Origin: Clostridia bacterium
Lineage (GTDB): Bacteria; Bacillota; Clostridia; Oscillospirales; Oscillospiraceae
Reading direction: 5' to 3'
Length of the DNA stretch: 47,081 nt
Assembly: GCA_021153265.1 (NCBI GenBank)
Contig: JAGKTU010000003.1
Span: 1 to 47,081, forward strand
Under the pieces are notes generated by a model. That model saw only the letters and a list, made by a program, of their open reading frames with translations. It did no database searches and was not told the origin of the DNA. A program made the position numbers and the translations under genes. This document shows, piece by piece, positions 25,540-33,121 of the stretch; position 1 is the first letter of the stretch; each line of letters begins with the position of its first letter.

Positions 25540-26304
25540 ATGATCGCCAATTACCATACCCATACCCCCCGGTGCCGCCACGCCAAAGGCAGCGAGCGGG
25601 AATACGTGGAAAGCGCCATCAAAGCCGGACTGCAGGTGCTGGGTTTCTCTGACCACAGCCCTCAGGTCTTCCCCGGCGGCTACTACTCCACCTTCCGGAT
25701 GTACCCGGAGCAACTGGAGGATTATGTGCAGACCGTGCTGGCGCTGCGAAAAGAATACGCAGGTCAAATCCAGGTCCCTCTGGGACTGGAGCTGGAATAC
25801 TACCCCGCCCTGCTGCCGTATCTTATGCCCATCCTCCGGGATCAGCCCATGGACTACCTGCTGCTGGGTCAGCACTTCGTGGGCAACGAATATGACGACC
25901 ATTACACCGGCTACCCCACCGAGGAAAAGCGGCTGCTGGAAAAATACTGCGACCAGACCATCGAGGCCATGCAGACGGGACTGTTCACCTACTTCGCCCA
26001 TCCCGATCTGGTAAATTTCCGGGGCGACACCGCCACTTATGTCCGGCAAGTCCGGCGCATCTGCCGGGAGGCAAAAGGCTGCGGCATTCCGCTGGAATAC
26101 AACCTGCTGGGACTGAGTGAAGGAAAGCACTACCCCAATATCCGGTTCTGGGAAGTGGCTGCCGAGGAAGGCTGCGACGTGATTTTGGGCCGGGATGCCC
26201 ACTGCCCGGAGGCTCTGCTGGATGAAAAGCACCCCAAAATGGCTATGGAAACGCTCCGGAAACTGGGGCTGACACCACTGGAGCGGCTGGATCTGGCAAA
26301 ATAA
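25540..26304 (+). CDS. PHP-family histidinol-phosphatase (HisK type)
   Basis: The 254-residue protein has the PHP metal-binding motifs: NYHTHTPRCRHA at the N-terminus (His6, His8), GFSDHSP, GLELEYY, GQHFVG, FAHPDL and the closing GRDAHCPE. These side chains usually hold three metal ions. The HisK type removes phosphate from histidinol phosphate, the penultimate step of histidine synthesis. No other his gene is nearby, so a related phosphoester substrate is possible. Start chosen at ATG 25540 after GGAGGTGACC; upstream in-frame codons lie in the promoter. Confidence 0.85.
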   Translation: MIANYHTHTPRCRHAKGSEREYVESAIKAGLQVLGFSDHSPQVFPGGYYSTFRMYPEQLEDYVQTVLALRKEYAGQIQVPLGLELEYYPALLPYLMPILRDQPMDYLLLGQHFVGNEYDDHYTGYPTEEKRLLEKYCDQTIEAMQTGLFTYFAHPDLVNFRGDTATYVRQVRRICREAKGCGIPLEYNLLGLSEGKHYPNIRFWEVAAEEGCDVILGRDAHCPEALLDEKHPKMAMETLRKLGLTPLERLDLAK

Positions 26305-26315
26305 AGAAAAGACGC

Positions 26316-26343
26316 AAAAACTTCGGTTTTTATGGAAAAACCC
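26316..26343 (+). terminator. Weak overlapping hairpins after the PHP gene
   Basis: AAAAAC-TTCG-GTTTTT and GGTTTTT-ATG-GAAAAACC share a strand, so only one can form. The stems are AT-rich and termination would be weak. Confidence 0.4.
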
Positions 26344-26356
26344 TGAATTTATCCCA

Positions 26357-26406
26357 CTTGCAACGGCTGTTAGCGCAAATGTTAACGCCCGTTGACAGAT
26401 TGCAAG
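26357..26406 (+). promoter_or_regulatory. Inverted repeat with direct GTTARCGC repeats upstream of the CPBP gene
   Basis: CTTGCAA (26357-26363) and TTGCAAG (26400-26406) are inverted arms, with inner AACGG and CCGTT in matching positions. Between them GTTAGCGC and GTTAACGC are direct repeats, and TTGACA (26392-26397) lies within. It may be the operator of the downstream XRE regulator; no clear -10 box was assigned. Confidence 0.4.
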
Positions 26407-26492
26407 GGGTAATTGGTGGTCTTTTTGGCGTGAAAATCATACAATATCTCCATCAAGCGAAACACACAAAATCAATTTTGAGGAGAAAACGT

Positions 26493-27422
26493 ATGAACAT
26501 CAAATCCACCCTTCACAATCTCAGCCCCTTCAATCATGAAACCAACATGCACCCGGCCGCCTACGCAGCAAAAAAGATGCTGGCCTTCTTCCTTGTGTAT
26601 ATGGCAGCGGCCGTCATCTTTGAAATCATCATCATCGCCGGTCTGACCGCTATGGGCTACGATCCCACCCACGGCGTGATGCCCGCAGGCCATGTGGCCG
26701 AACTGCTGCAGTATTACGGCTTCGCCGGTTTCGGTCTGGCAACGATTCTCTATTGTGTAATTGTTGAAAAGAGAAATCTTCGCAGTCTGGGCTTCAGCGG
26801 CAAGATCTTTGACTATCTGACCGGCGCGGTCATCGCGATCGCCCTGCTGGCTGTCATCGTGGGCGCAGGTCTGGCCACCAAGGTTCTGCGCTTTGACGGC
26901 ATGATCGCAAGCGCAAATACTTCTTACTTAGCACTCCTGTTCGGCGCATTCGTCATCCAGAGTCTTGCTGAGGAGATCCTCTCCAGAGGCTTCCTGCTGC
27001 CCTCTCTGGCTAAGAAGACTTCCCTGCCCGTTGCAATCCTCGTCAGCTCCACCGCCTTTGCCCTGCCCCATCTGGCAAGCGTGGTGGAGGCAGAAGGTGC
27101 CTTCGCCGTCATCGGTGTGGCGAATCTGTATCTGGTATCTCTGGTCTTCTCCATGTTGTTCCTGCTCCGCAGCAACATCTACATCGTGGCTGGTCTGCAC
27201 TGCGTGTGGAACTTCATCCTGTACGGCGTGATGGGTCTGGCGGTCAGCGGCAGCGAGGCTAATCCCGACGCTCTGATGGCCTTTGAGGTCACCGGCGAGA
27301 ACCTCCTCAGCGGCGGCATCTACGGTCTGGAAGCCAGCATCGTCACCACCGCCGTCCTCGGCATCGTGTCCGTAATTTTGGTAACACTCTATCGTAAAAG
27401 AGGAATGAAACATGGAATTTAA
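26493..27422 (+). CDS. CPBP-family intramembrane glutamic endopeptidase
   Basis: The 309-residue membrane protein has about eight hydrophobic segments and the three CPBP/Abi motifs: Glu160-Glu161 and Arg165 in LAEEILSRG, His193 in FALPHLA, and His236 with Asn240 in HCVWN. These residues form the active site of intramembrane proteases related to Rce1; bacterial members process or confer immunity to small peptides. The ATG follows GAGGAG at 26480. It overlaps the following XRE regulator by 11 bases, so the two are coupled; the regulator may control both. The substrate is not visible. Confidence 0.88.
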   Translation: MNIKSTLHNLSPFNHETNMHPAAYAAKKMLAFFLVYMAAAVIFEIIIIAGLTAMGYDPTHGVMPAGHVAELLQYYGFAGFGLATILYCVIVEKRNLRSLGFSGKIFDYLTGAVIAIALLAVIVGAGLATKVLRFDGMIASANTSYLALLFGAFVIQSLAEEILSRGFLLPSLAKKTSLPVAILVSSTAFALPHLASVVEAEGAFAVIGVANLYLVSLVFSMLFLLRSNIYIVAGLHCVWNFILYGVMGLAVSGSEANPDALMAFEVTGENLLSGGIYGLEASIVTTAVLGIVSVILVTLYRKRGMKHGI

Positions 27423-27801
27423 CAACCGACTGTATCAACTGCGCAAGCAAAAGGGCTTCTCTCAGGAGGAGCTGGCAAACAGATTGAACGTATCCCGGCA
27501 GACGGTCTCCAAGTGGGAGGTGGGCGACTCCACCCCGGATATGGAGAAGCTGGTGGCCATCAGCGACCTGTTCGACGTATCGTTGGATATGCTGATCATG
27601 GGCAAGGAAGCCCCCGCGCCGGAGGCCGCCCCGGCAAAATCCGAGCTGGTGGATGTGATCAACCAGAAGGTTCTCACCCCCGACAACAAAAAGAAAGCCA
27701 AGAGCGCGCTGAAGACCGCCGGTATCATCGCCGGTATCATCCTGCTAATCGACTTCATCTCTGCAATCATCTTCTTCGCGCTGAACGGTTTTCCCATGTA
27801 A
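27412..27801 (+). CDS. XRE-family regulator with C-terminal membrane segment
   Basis: The 129-residue protein has a helix-turn-helix of the Cro/C1 type at residues 1-62 (FSQEELANRLNVSRQTVSKWE), a Pro/Ala/Lys linker, and one hydrophobic segment at about 101-125. This design, a DNA-binding head tethered to the membrane, is common next to CPBP proteases and small transporters. It begins within the last codons of the protease gene. Its second-site resemblance to the regulator at 28377 is clear over the HTH. Confidence 0.9.
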   Translation: MEFNNRLYQLRKQKGFSQEELANRLNVSRQTVSKWEVGDSTPDMEKLVAISDLFDVSLDMLIMGKEAPAPEAAPAKSELVDVINQKVLTPDNKKKAKSALKTAGIIAGIILLIDFISAIIFFALNGFPM

Positions 27802-27830
27802 CCAAAATCCTCTGGCGTAAAAGCGCATCA

Positions 27831-27858
27831 CGGCTCCCTCACCAGAGGGAGCCGTTAA
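27831..27858 (+). terminator. Terminator of the CPBP-XRE unit
   Basis: CGGCTCCCTC and GAGGGAGCCG form a perfect 10-bp stem with a 4-base loop. The tail TTAAAATC is only moderately U-rich. Confidence 0.7.
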
Positions 27859-27926
27859 AATCTATTTGATGTTGGGCCGGAAGCTGGCCGTTGCACGATC
27901 TGCGTTTGTGCGATAAAATGTTAGTA

Positions 27927-28161
27927 AACAGTTCGCAAAACTTGAATTTAGCGGCGAGTCGCCGCTGACAATGCGTGCACGGCTGGTCTGTATTCGTTAC
28001 TGCCCTGACCCGCTCGGTATCGTTACTGCAGAACAGTTAAACAAACTTGAATTTGTCTAACAGTTTCGACGGGAATGTAGGGGCGACTATTAGTCGCCCG
28101 CGGGCGGCAGATTGCCGCCCCTACAATGTTAATTGTTAAGCAGTTAGAAAATTCCAATTTA
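27927..28161. repeat. Three degenerate direct repeats at about 105-bp spacing
   Basis: AACAGTTCGCAAAACTTGAA (27927), AACAGTTAAACAAACTTGAA (28032) and AAGCAGTTAGAAAATTCCAA (28138) are related and are 105 and 106 bases apart. A GCGGCGAGTCGCCGC hairpin follows the first and the GTAGGGGCG palindrome follows the second. No gene is visible between 27802 and 28376. Confidence 0.5.
28076..28125. repeat. Intergenic palindromic repeat (TGTAGGGGCG type)
   Basis: The ends TGTAGGGGCG and CGCCCCTACA are inverted, with the inner pairs GGGCGACTA/TAGTCGCCC and GGGCGGCA/TGCCGCCC making two stem-loops. Elements of this form are widespread between genes in gut bacteria; that statement is from memory. Confidence 0.7.
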
Positions 28162-28176
28162 TCGAATAGGTCAGCC

Positions 28177-28204
28177 CAGCCGCCAACGAGTACGTCGGCG
28201 GCTG
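28177..28204. other. Hairpin before the second XRE gene
   Basis: AGCCGCC and GGCGGCT form a short stem around AACGAGTACGTC, followed by GGTTTACT. It may be a weak terminator or part of the repeat-rich spacer. Confidence 0.35.
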
Positions 28205-28274
28205 GTTTACTATACTGAGGTCATCCCGCTTGATTTCCGGGCGGTTTGGGGGTATAATTGTCTGAAAACAGGCG

Positions 28275-28292
28275 TGTCAAATACATTTGACA
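28275..28292 (+). promoter_or_regulatory. Perfect palindrome, likely operator of the XRE regulator
   Basis: TGTCAAATACATTTGACA has 7-bp perfect arms, and its right arm contains a TTGACA -35-like box. A further half-site TTTGTCAAAG lies at 28308. The position about 85 bases before the regulator start suits autoregulation. Confidence 0.55.
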
Positions 28293-28376
28293 GGGCGAAA
28301 ACCGGCCTTTGTCAAAGCCTTTTGATGGCAGAAAATCATCTTTTCGATTAGCATGAGCATGCAAGGAGGTGACGAG

Positions 28377-28964
28377 ATGGAACTCGGAAATCAAATAAGA
28401 AAACATCGCCAGAAAGCACAGTTATCCCAAGAGGAGTTGGCCGATCGCGTTTATGTTTCAAGGCAAACCATCTCAAATTGGGAAAATGATAAAAGCTATC
28501 CCGATGTGAACAGTTTGGTATTGCTGAGCGAAATCTTTCAAATCTCTCTTGACAGTCTGATCAAAGGAGATATTGAAGTTATGAAAGAGGTAATCCAAAA
28601 AGAAGAAATTACAAAAATGAATCGCTACGGGACGATCTACGCCATGTTGTTTATTGCTACCATTGTATCGGCGGTTCCGCTATTCATGTGGCTCGGTACT
28701 TGGGCATTCATTCCTTGGCTGACCCTTTGGGCAAGCGTTATGTATTTTGCCTTTAAGGTGGAAAAGGTAAAAAAAGATAATGATGTTCAAACCTTTAAAG
28801 AAATCGTCGCATTTTCTGAGGGGAAGCGTTTGGACGATATTCAAAAGCAGCGAGAGATCGGCAAGCGCCCATATCAGAAGATCCTTTTGGTCATTGGTAG
28901 TGCTGTGGTAACATTTGTTGCTTGCATGCTGATCGGCTTACTGATGCACGTTTTCTTGAACTAA
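28377..28964 (+). CDS. XRE-family regulator with three membrane segments
   Basis: The start at ATG 28377 follows CAAGGAGGTGACG. The 195-residue protein has an N-terminal Cro/C1 helix-turn-helix (LSQEELADRVYVSRQTISNWE, 1-65) and then hydrophobic segments at about 85-105, 108-125 and 168-192. Base composition is more AT-rich than in the neighbouring genes, which suggests recent acquisition. It probably regulates itself and the small membrane protein 20 bases downstream through the palindrome at 28275. The signal it senses is unknown. Confidence 0.9.
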   Translation: MELGNQIRKHRQKAQLSQEELADRVYVSRQTISNWENDKSYPDVNSLVLLSEIFQISLDSLIKGDIEVMKEVIQKEEITKMNRYGTIYAMLFIATIVSAVPLFMWLGTWAFIPWLTLWASVMYFAFKVEKVKKDNDVQTFKEIVAFSEGKRLDDIQKQREIGKRPYQKILLVIGSAVVTFVACMLIGLLMHVFLN

Positions 28965-28984
28965 GAAAGACAGGAGTATCCAAA

Positions 28985-29161
28985 GTGGAAGAACATAACG
29001 AAAACAAAAGCACCATCAAGAAGACCGCCAAAACCGGCATTTCCTTTGGCTGCGCTTTGGCAATGGTCATCAGTTACACTAACTGGCACTCCGTGGGCTG
29101 GGCCATCATCCACGGCTTAATGAGTTGGGTATATGTGATCTACTACGTACTGCAATACTAA
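28985..29161 (+). CDS. Small membrane protein (58 aa) coupled to the XRE regulator
   Basis: A GTG start at 28985 is supported by CAGGAG 8-9 bases upstream; an earlier in-frame ATG lies within the regulator gene. The protein has a charged Lys/Glu head and two hydrophobic stretches (ISFGCALAMVISY and WAIIHGLMSWVYVIYYVL) with several aromatic residues. It resembles the small inner-membrane proteins often paired with membrane-bound XRE regulators. It may be a peptide signal, a toxin-like protein or a structural partner; none of these is shown. Confidence 0.65.
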   Translation: MEEHNENKSTIKKTAKTGISFGCALAMVISYTNWHSVGWAIIHGLMSWVYVIYYVLQY

Positions 29162-29172
29162 AAAGAGCAGCA

Positions 29173-29208
29173 CAGCCGCTTCCGCAAACGGAGGCGGCTG
29201 TATCGTTT
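29173..29208 (+). terminator. Terminator after the small membrane protein
   Basis: CAGCCGC-TTCCG and CGGAGGCGGCTG form an imperfect 12-bp stem around CAAA, followed by TATCGTTTT. Confidence 0.8.
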
Positions 29209-29252
29209 TCCGATTGCGGTCGATGTCCTGCGGCGATGCCCGGAATCGTACC

Positions 29253-29357
29253 CCGGCGGCAACGCTCATCCGCGTTGCATTTAGATGGGTTCGAGTCCAT
29301 CCGCAGACGAAAAAATAAAAGCCACGGAGAATGTATCATTCTCCGTGGCTTTTATTG
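29253..29357. repeat. Hairpin repeat element, copy E1
   Basis: The element has a GCAACGC/GCGTTGC hairpin (29259-29278), ATTTAGATGGG, a tRNA T-arm-like TTCGAGTCC (29290-29298), an A-rich stretch, and a perfect 12-bp stem GCCACGGAGAAT/ATTCTCCGTGGC (29321-29349) followed by TTTTATT. The same order of parts recurs at 39588-39691. Confidence 0.65.
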
Positions 29358-29382
29358 GCATATACTACACTTTTTTGTACAA

Positions 29383-29440
29383 TGCAACGCAGTTCGCCCG
29401 AGCGTTGCACTTTTGCGAAAAAGGGGTGTTTGCGTTGCAT
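29383..29440. repeat. GCAACGC-type inverted repeats
   Basis: TGCAACGC and GCGTTGCA (29383-29409) form an 8-bp stem, and GCGTTGCA occurs again at 29432. The core is the same as in the E1 hairpin. The stretch from 29162 to 29622 contains no gene. Confidence 0.55.
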
Positions 29441-29526
29441 TCGCTAAATCACCAATAGGTTTCACCGCTGCTCTGCAAAACCTATCTTTTTATTGGCATA
29501 CCACCATTCATTGCGCCCACAGCAAA

Positions 29527-29562
29527 AAAACCTCACGCTCGGTATGATCCCGGGTGTGAGGC
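29527..29562 (-). terminator. Terminator of the kinase gene
   Basis: On the minus strand CCTCACACCCGGG pairs imperfectly with CCGAGCGTGAGG and is followed by seven T. Confidence 0.85.
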
Positions 29563-29622
29563 TTTCTTTATTCTAGCTTTTAACTACAATGTCTGTTAGA
29601 ACAATTTATAAACTGCAAACCA

Positions 29623-30174
29623 TCAGCTTATTGATTCTGTATCTCCAAAAGCATCGAAGTATCGGTTCTCCATAGGAATCCAATCCTCAAAGAACCGTTT
29701 ATGAAGAAATGCCAGGCGCTCCAGTATTCTCCTCCGCTGGGTTTCTTCGTCCACGGTTAGCAGGATTTTCAGATCGTAGGGGTTGTCGAAATAGGGATGA
29801 TGGCAATATGTGCCTTCTACGATGTTCAGCTTTTTAGGGGTAACAGCAACAGGGGCGGCAAGCGTAAAGGTGCTGCAATCAAAGGGCCGGTATGAAAAAG
29901 ACTTTCTGGCTTTCAACGGAAGCAGAACTTCCTCCTGGAATCGCTCATAGTCCACATTGCCTCCAACCTCTGCAAATCGCTCCGGTGTTCGCTGTTCCGG
30001 ACGGAGAAAGAAGTCATCCATGTGAAATACATTGCAGTCATAGATCTCTGCTAGTTTGGAAGCTAGGGTAGTCTTGCCGGAAGTACATTTACCATCGATA
30101 GCAACAATCACTAAATTGTTTTCCTCTAGCAATGTATCAATCTGCTTTTTCAACATTTCCAATATTTTATTCAT
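29623..30174 (-). CDS. P-loop kinase related to uridine kinase
   Basis: The start at ATG 30174 follows GGGGGG; an in-frame codon at 30198 lacks a site. The 183-residue protein has a Walker A motif (AIDGKCTSGKTTLA, about 27-40), a substrate-region motif (FHMDDFFLRPEQRTPERF) as in uridine kinase and phosphoribulokinase relatives, and a lid-like Arg-rich stretch (TQRRRILERL). It should phosphorylate a small molecule using ATP; uridine is not certain because the chain is shorter than typical uridine kinase. It is divergent from the ABC transporter operon, whose last gene is of unknown function. Confidence 0.8.
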   Translation of the reverse strand: MNKILEMLKKQIDTLLEENNLVIVAIDGKCTSGKTTLASKLAEIYDCNVFHMDDFFLRPEQRTPERFAEVGGNVDYERFQEEVLLPLKARKSFSYRPFDCSTFTLAAPVAVTPKKLNIVEGTYCHHPYFDNPYDLKILLTVDEETQRRRILERLAFLHKRFFEDWIPMENRYFDAFGDTESIS

Positions 30175-30199
30175 ACGGCTACCCCCCAGCATTTCCACT

Positions 30200-30228
30200 A
30201 TTGTAATGCGAATGGTTCTTTACCACAA
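30200..30228 (-). promoter_or_regulatory. Promoter of the kinase gene
   Basis: On the minus strand TTGTGG and TACAAT are 17 bases apart, 26 bases before the start codon. Confidence 0.6.
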
Positions 30229-30356
30229 CCCCCACCGGGGGATGTTGATAAAAAACATCAAAAATATCCCCCCACCCGGCTTGTGGAAGTGTATCAGAGC
30301 CTTTATAATTTTCAACAAGAAAGATGCCCCGGCATAGCTGGCACTACACCGGGGCG
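30229..30356 (+). other. Structured leader region before the ABC operon
   Basis: CCGGGGGAT and ATCCCCCCACCCGG can pair around an inner hairpin GATGTT-GATAAA-AACATC (30237-30280). A second hairpin GCCCCGG/CCGGGGC lies at 30327-30356. Neither has a proper U-tail on the plus strand. It does not match a riboswitch class I know. Confidence 0.4.
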
Positions 30357-30439
30357 TTGCCGACCCCAATCCCAAACAATCAAGGCAGGCATCGTTATTA
30401 TACAATGTTCTGCCAGAAAAAGAAAGGACGAAAACCAAA

Positions 30440-31972
30440 ATGAAGAAACTTTTTGCACTGCTTCTGGCTGCCCTTATGGTGGTTTCTATGTTCGCAGGCT
30501 GCTCCAAGGAAGAGAAAAAGTCTACCCTGGTCTACGGTTCCGGCGACTACGATTCCATCAACCCCATTATGAACGAGCACTGTGAGATCAAGCATCTGCT
30601 GTTCGACTCCCTGGTGAAGCTGGATAAAGACGGCAAGCCCGTGGCAAGCCTGGCTGAGAGCTGGACCTATGACGATGCTACTCTCACCTACACCTTCAAG
30701 CTCCGCAGCGATGTGAAGTGGCACGACGGTGAGAAGTTCACCGCTGACGATGTCAAGTTCACCATCGAAGCCATCATGAATCCCGACAACGGTTCCGAGA
30801 ACTACCCCAACTACATCGAGATCAAGGAGATCAAGGTCATCTCCGACACCGAAATCGCATTCGTTCTGTCCGAGCCCAACTACGCATTCCTGGACTACAT
30901 GACCATGTCCATTCTGCCCGAGCATAAGCTTCAGGGCGAGGATATGTGGGAATCTGCATACTTCAAGAACCCCGTGGGCACCGGTCCTTATAAGCTGGAA
31001 AGCTGGGATGTTGGTCAGGCTATCACCATGGTGAAGAATGAAGATTACTTTGCTGGCGCTGCCAAGATCGACACCATCATCTTCAAGATCGTCACCGATG
31101 ACAATGCCAAGGCTCTGCAGCTGAAGGAAGGCACTCTGGATCTGGCACAGGTCACTCCCAAGGATGCCCAGAACTTCAAGGACTCCAAGGATCTGACCGT
31201 TTACGATATGAATACCGCTGACTACCGTGGTATTCTGTACAACTTCTGGAATCCCTACTGGCAGACCAATGGTGATCTGATCCCCGCTATCAGCTACTGC
31301 ATCGACCGTCAGGCCATCGTGGATGCTGTCCTTCTGGGCGAAGGCTTCGTAGCTTACAGCCCCATTCAGCTGAACGAGTACAACTACGAAGGCGTGGAGA
31401 AATACGACTTTGATCTTGCCAAGGCAGAAGCCGCATTCAAGGCTGCAGGCTGTGAAAAGGATGCGGAAGGGTATTGGTGCCGTAACGGCGAGCGCATCTC
31501 CTTCACCATCAACGCAACTCCCGGCGATCAGGTTCGTATCGACATGGCACAGATCGCTGCCCAGCAGCTGCGCTCTGCTGGTCTGGATGTTAAGGCCAAT
31601 GTTCCCGCTGACGGCATTGACTGGGGCGGACAGGAGTGCTGCATCATCGGCTGGGGCTCTCCCTACGATGCTGACGACCACACCTACAAGGTCTTCTCCA
31701 CCGACGCAGGCGCTAACTACTCCGGTTACTCCAATGCAGAAGTTGATGAGTGGTTGAAGAAGGCTCGTCAGACCGACGATCCTGCCGAGCGTGCCGAGTG
31801 CTACAAGCAGTTCCAGATCGCTATGGCGAAGGCTCCTGCCTATACCTTCTTTGCCTACATCGATGCTATGTTCATTGCTGACAGCAATATCAAGGGTATC
31901 GACGCCAATACCGTTCTGGGTCACCACGGCGTGGGCATCTTCTGGAATGTCACCGAGTGGACCATCGAGTAA
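30440..31972 (+). CDS. ABC transporter substrate-binding lipoprotein, family 5 (peptide/nickel type)
   Basis: The 510-residue protein has a lipoprotein signal with lipobox FAGC (lipidated Cys21). The family 5 opening follows: LVYGSGDYDSINP, LFDSLVKLDKDGKPVASLAESW, YTFKLRSDVKWHDGEKFTADD. It captures peptides, nickel chelates or similar solutes at the membrane surface and hands them to the two permeases encoded downstream. Transcription probably continues past a hairpin at 31992, giving more binding protein than membrane parts. Ligand cannot be read from sequence; because the acetyl-CoA synthase at the right end needs nickel, a nickel role is possible but unproven. Confidence 0.93.
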   Translation: MKKLFALLLAALMVVSMFAGCSKEEKKSTLVYGSGDYDSINPIMNEHCEIKHLLFDSLVKLDKDGKPVASLAESWTYDDATLTYTFKLRSDVKWHDGEKFTADDVKFTIEAIMNPDNGSENYPNYIEIKEIKVISDTEIAFVLSEPNYAFLDYMTMSILPEHKLQGEDMWESAYFKNPVGTGPYKLESWDVGQAITMVKNEDYFAGAAKIDTIIFKIVTDDNAKALQLKEGTLDLAQVTPKDAQNFKDSKDLTVYDMNTADYRGILYNFWNPYWQTNGDLIPAISYCIDRQAIVDAVLLGEGFVAYSPIQLNEYNYEGVEKYDFDLAKAEAAFKAAGCEKDAEGYWCRNGERISFTINATPGDQVRIDMAQIAAQQLRSAGLDVKANVPADGIDWGGQECCIIGWGSPYDADDHTYKVFSTDAGANYSGYSNAEVDEWLKKARQTDDPAERAECYKQFQIAMAKAPAYTFFAYIDAMFIADSNIKGIDANTVLGHHGVGIFWNVTEWTIE

Positions 31973-31991
31973 AATATTAGACGCACCATAT

Positions 31992-32014
31992 AAGGGGCTG
32001 GTTTCCAGCCCCTT
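31992..32014 (+). terminator. Intercistronic hairpin after the binding-protein gene
   Basis: AAGGGGCTGG and CCAGCCCCTT form a perfect 10-bp stem with a 3-base loop, followed by ATTACGCATTTTC. The tail is weak, which suits partial termination or mRNA protection. Confidence 0.7.
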
Positions 32015-32107
32015 ATTACGCATTTTCTTCATAGACAGATGAAAAGGATGCTCCTTGTTATCTGTGTGCGAAGAAATTTTCAGAAGAATAGAGATAGGAC
32101 GATCTAT

Positions 32108-33121
32108 ATGGACGAATTACTGAAAATTGAGAATCTATCGGTTGGAATCAAATCTCCGGCAGGCAAAGTGCAGGCTGTCCGGGATGTCAGCCTTGAACTT
32201 CACCCCGGTGAGGTGCTTGCCATCGTGGGCGAATCCGGCTGCGGAAAGAGTATGCTCTGCAAGACCATTATGAAGCTGCTGCCCAAATCTGCCAAAATCG
32301 AGAGTGGAAAGATCATTGCAAACGGTGTGGATATTACAAACTACTCCGATAAGGATATGCGCCGTCTTCGTGGCAAGCTGTTCTCTATGATTTTTCAGGA
32401 CCCCATGACGGCCCTGAACCCCACCATTCCCATCGGCAAGCAGATTGCGGAAGCTATTTTAGTTCATGAGCCTAAGCTGCCTAAAGAGGAAGTCTACAAT
32501 CGGGTCATTGCGCTGATGGAACTGGTAGGTATCCAGCAGCCCCATGAGCGTTATAAACTGTATCCCTACAATTTCTCCGGTGGCATGCGCCAGAGAAGCA
32601 TGATGGCCATCGCCCTGGCTGCCAACCCTAAGGTTTTGCTGGCAGACGAGCCTACCACTGCCCTGGATGTGACCATCCAGGCGCAGATCCTGGATCTGCT
32701 GAAAGAGATCCAGACCAAGCTGGGTACGGCGACAATCCTTGTGTCCCACGATTTGGGCGTGGTGGCAAGATGCGCTGACCGGGTGGCCATTATGTACGCA
32801 GGCAAGATCGTGGAGATCGGCACTGCCGAAGAAGTATACTACGATCCCCGACATCCTTACACCTGGGGACTGATGCAATCTCTGCCCGCTCTGAACAAGG
32901 GCGCAAAGGAATTGAAAACCATCCCCGGTATGCCGCCTACGCTGATCGATCCCCCTGTGGGTGATGCCTTTGCCTGCCGGAACGAATACGCTTTGGAGAT
33001 CGACTATCACGAACAGCCGCCTATGTTCAAGATCACGGACACCCACTATGCGGCAACCTGGCTTCTTGATCCCAGAGCGCCCAAAGTAGAATCACCGATG
33101 GGAGGGAAACGCAATGTCTGA
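32108..33121 (+). CDS. Peptide/nickel ABC transporter ATP-binding protein (DppD/OppD type)
   Basis: The start at ATG 32108 gives 337 residues beginning [14 protein letters not shown]; an earlier in-frame ATG at 32039 would add a basic extension without family match. Walker A GESGCGKS (about 40-47), Q-loop in [10 protein letters not shown], signature FSGGMRQRS (155), Walker B VLLADEP (176) and the switch His in LVSHDLGVV are present. The C-terminal oligopeptide-transport extension contains only one Cys (FACRNEY), so the Fe-S cluster of some homologues is probably absent. It pairs with the next gene to drive transport and overlaps it by 8 bases. Confidence 0.95.
   Translation: MDELLKIENLSVGIKSPAGKVQAVRDVSLELHPGEVLAIVGESGCGKSMLCKTIMKLLPKSAKIESGKIIANGVDITNYSDKDMRRLRGKLFSMIFQDPMTALNPTIPIGKQIAEAILVHEPKLPKEEVYNRVIALMELVGIQQPHERYKLYPYNFSGGMRQRSMMAIALAANPKVLLADEPTTALDVTIQAQILDLLKEIQTKLGTATILVSHDLGVVARCADRVAIMYAGKIVEIGTAEEVYYDPRHPYTWGLMQSLPALNKGAKELKTIPGMPPTLIDPPVGDAFACRNEYALEIDYHEQPPMFKITDTHYAATWLLDPRAPKVESPMGGKRNV

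Noticed and set aside
29125..29547. Possible 140-residue plus-strand protein
   Set aside because: It overlaps a gene end, a terminator and several hairpin repeats; its sequence is that of the repeat read as protein.
30398..32032. Minus-strand open frame of 544 codons opposite the ABC binding protein
   Set aside because: The plus strand encodes a clear lipoprotein of family 5; the minus product is a codon-bias artefact.
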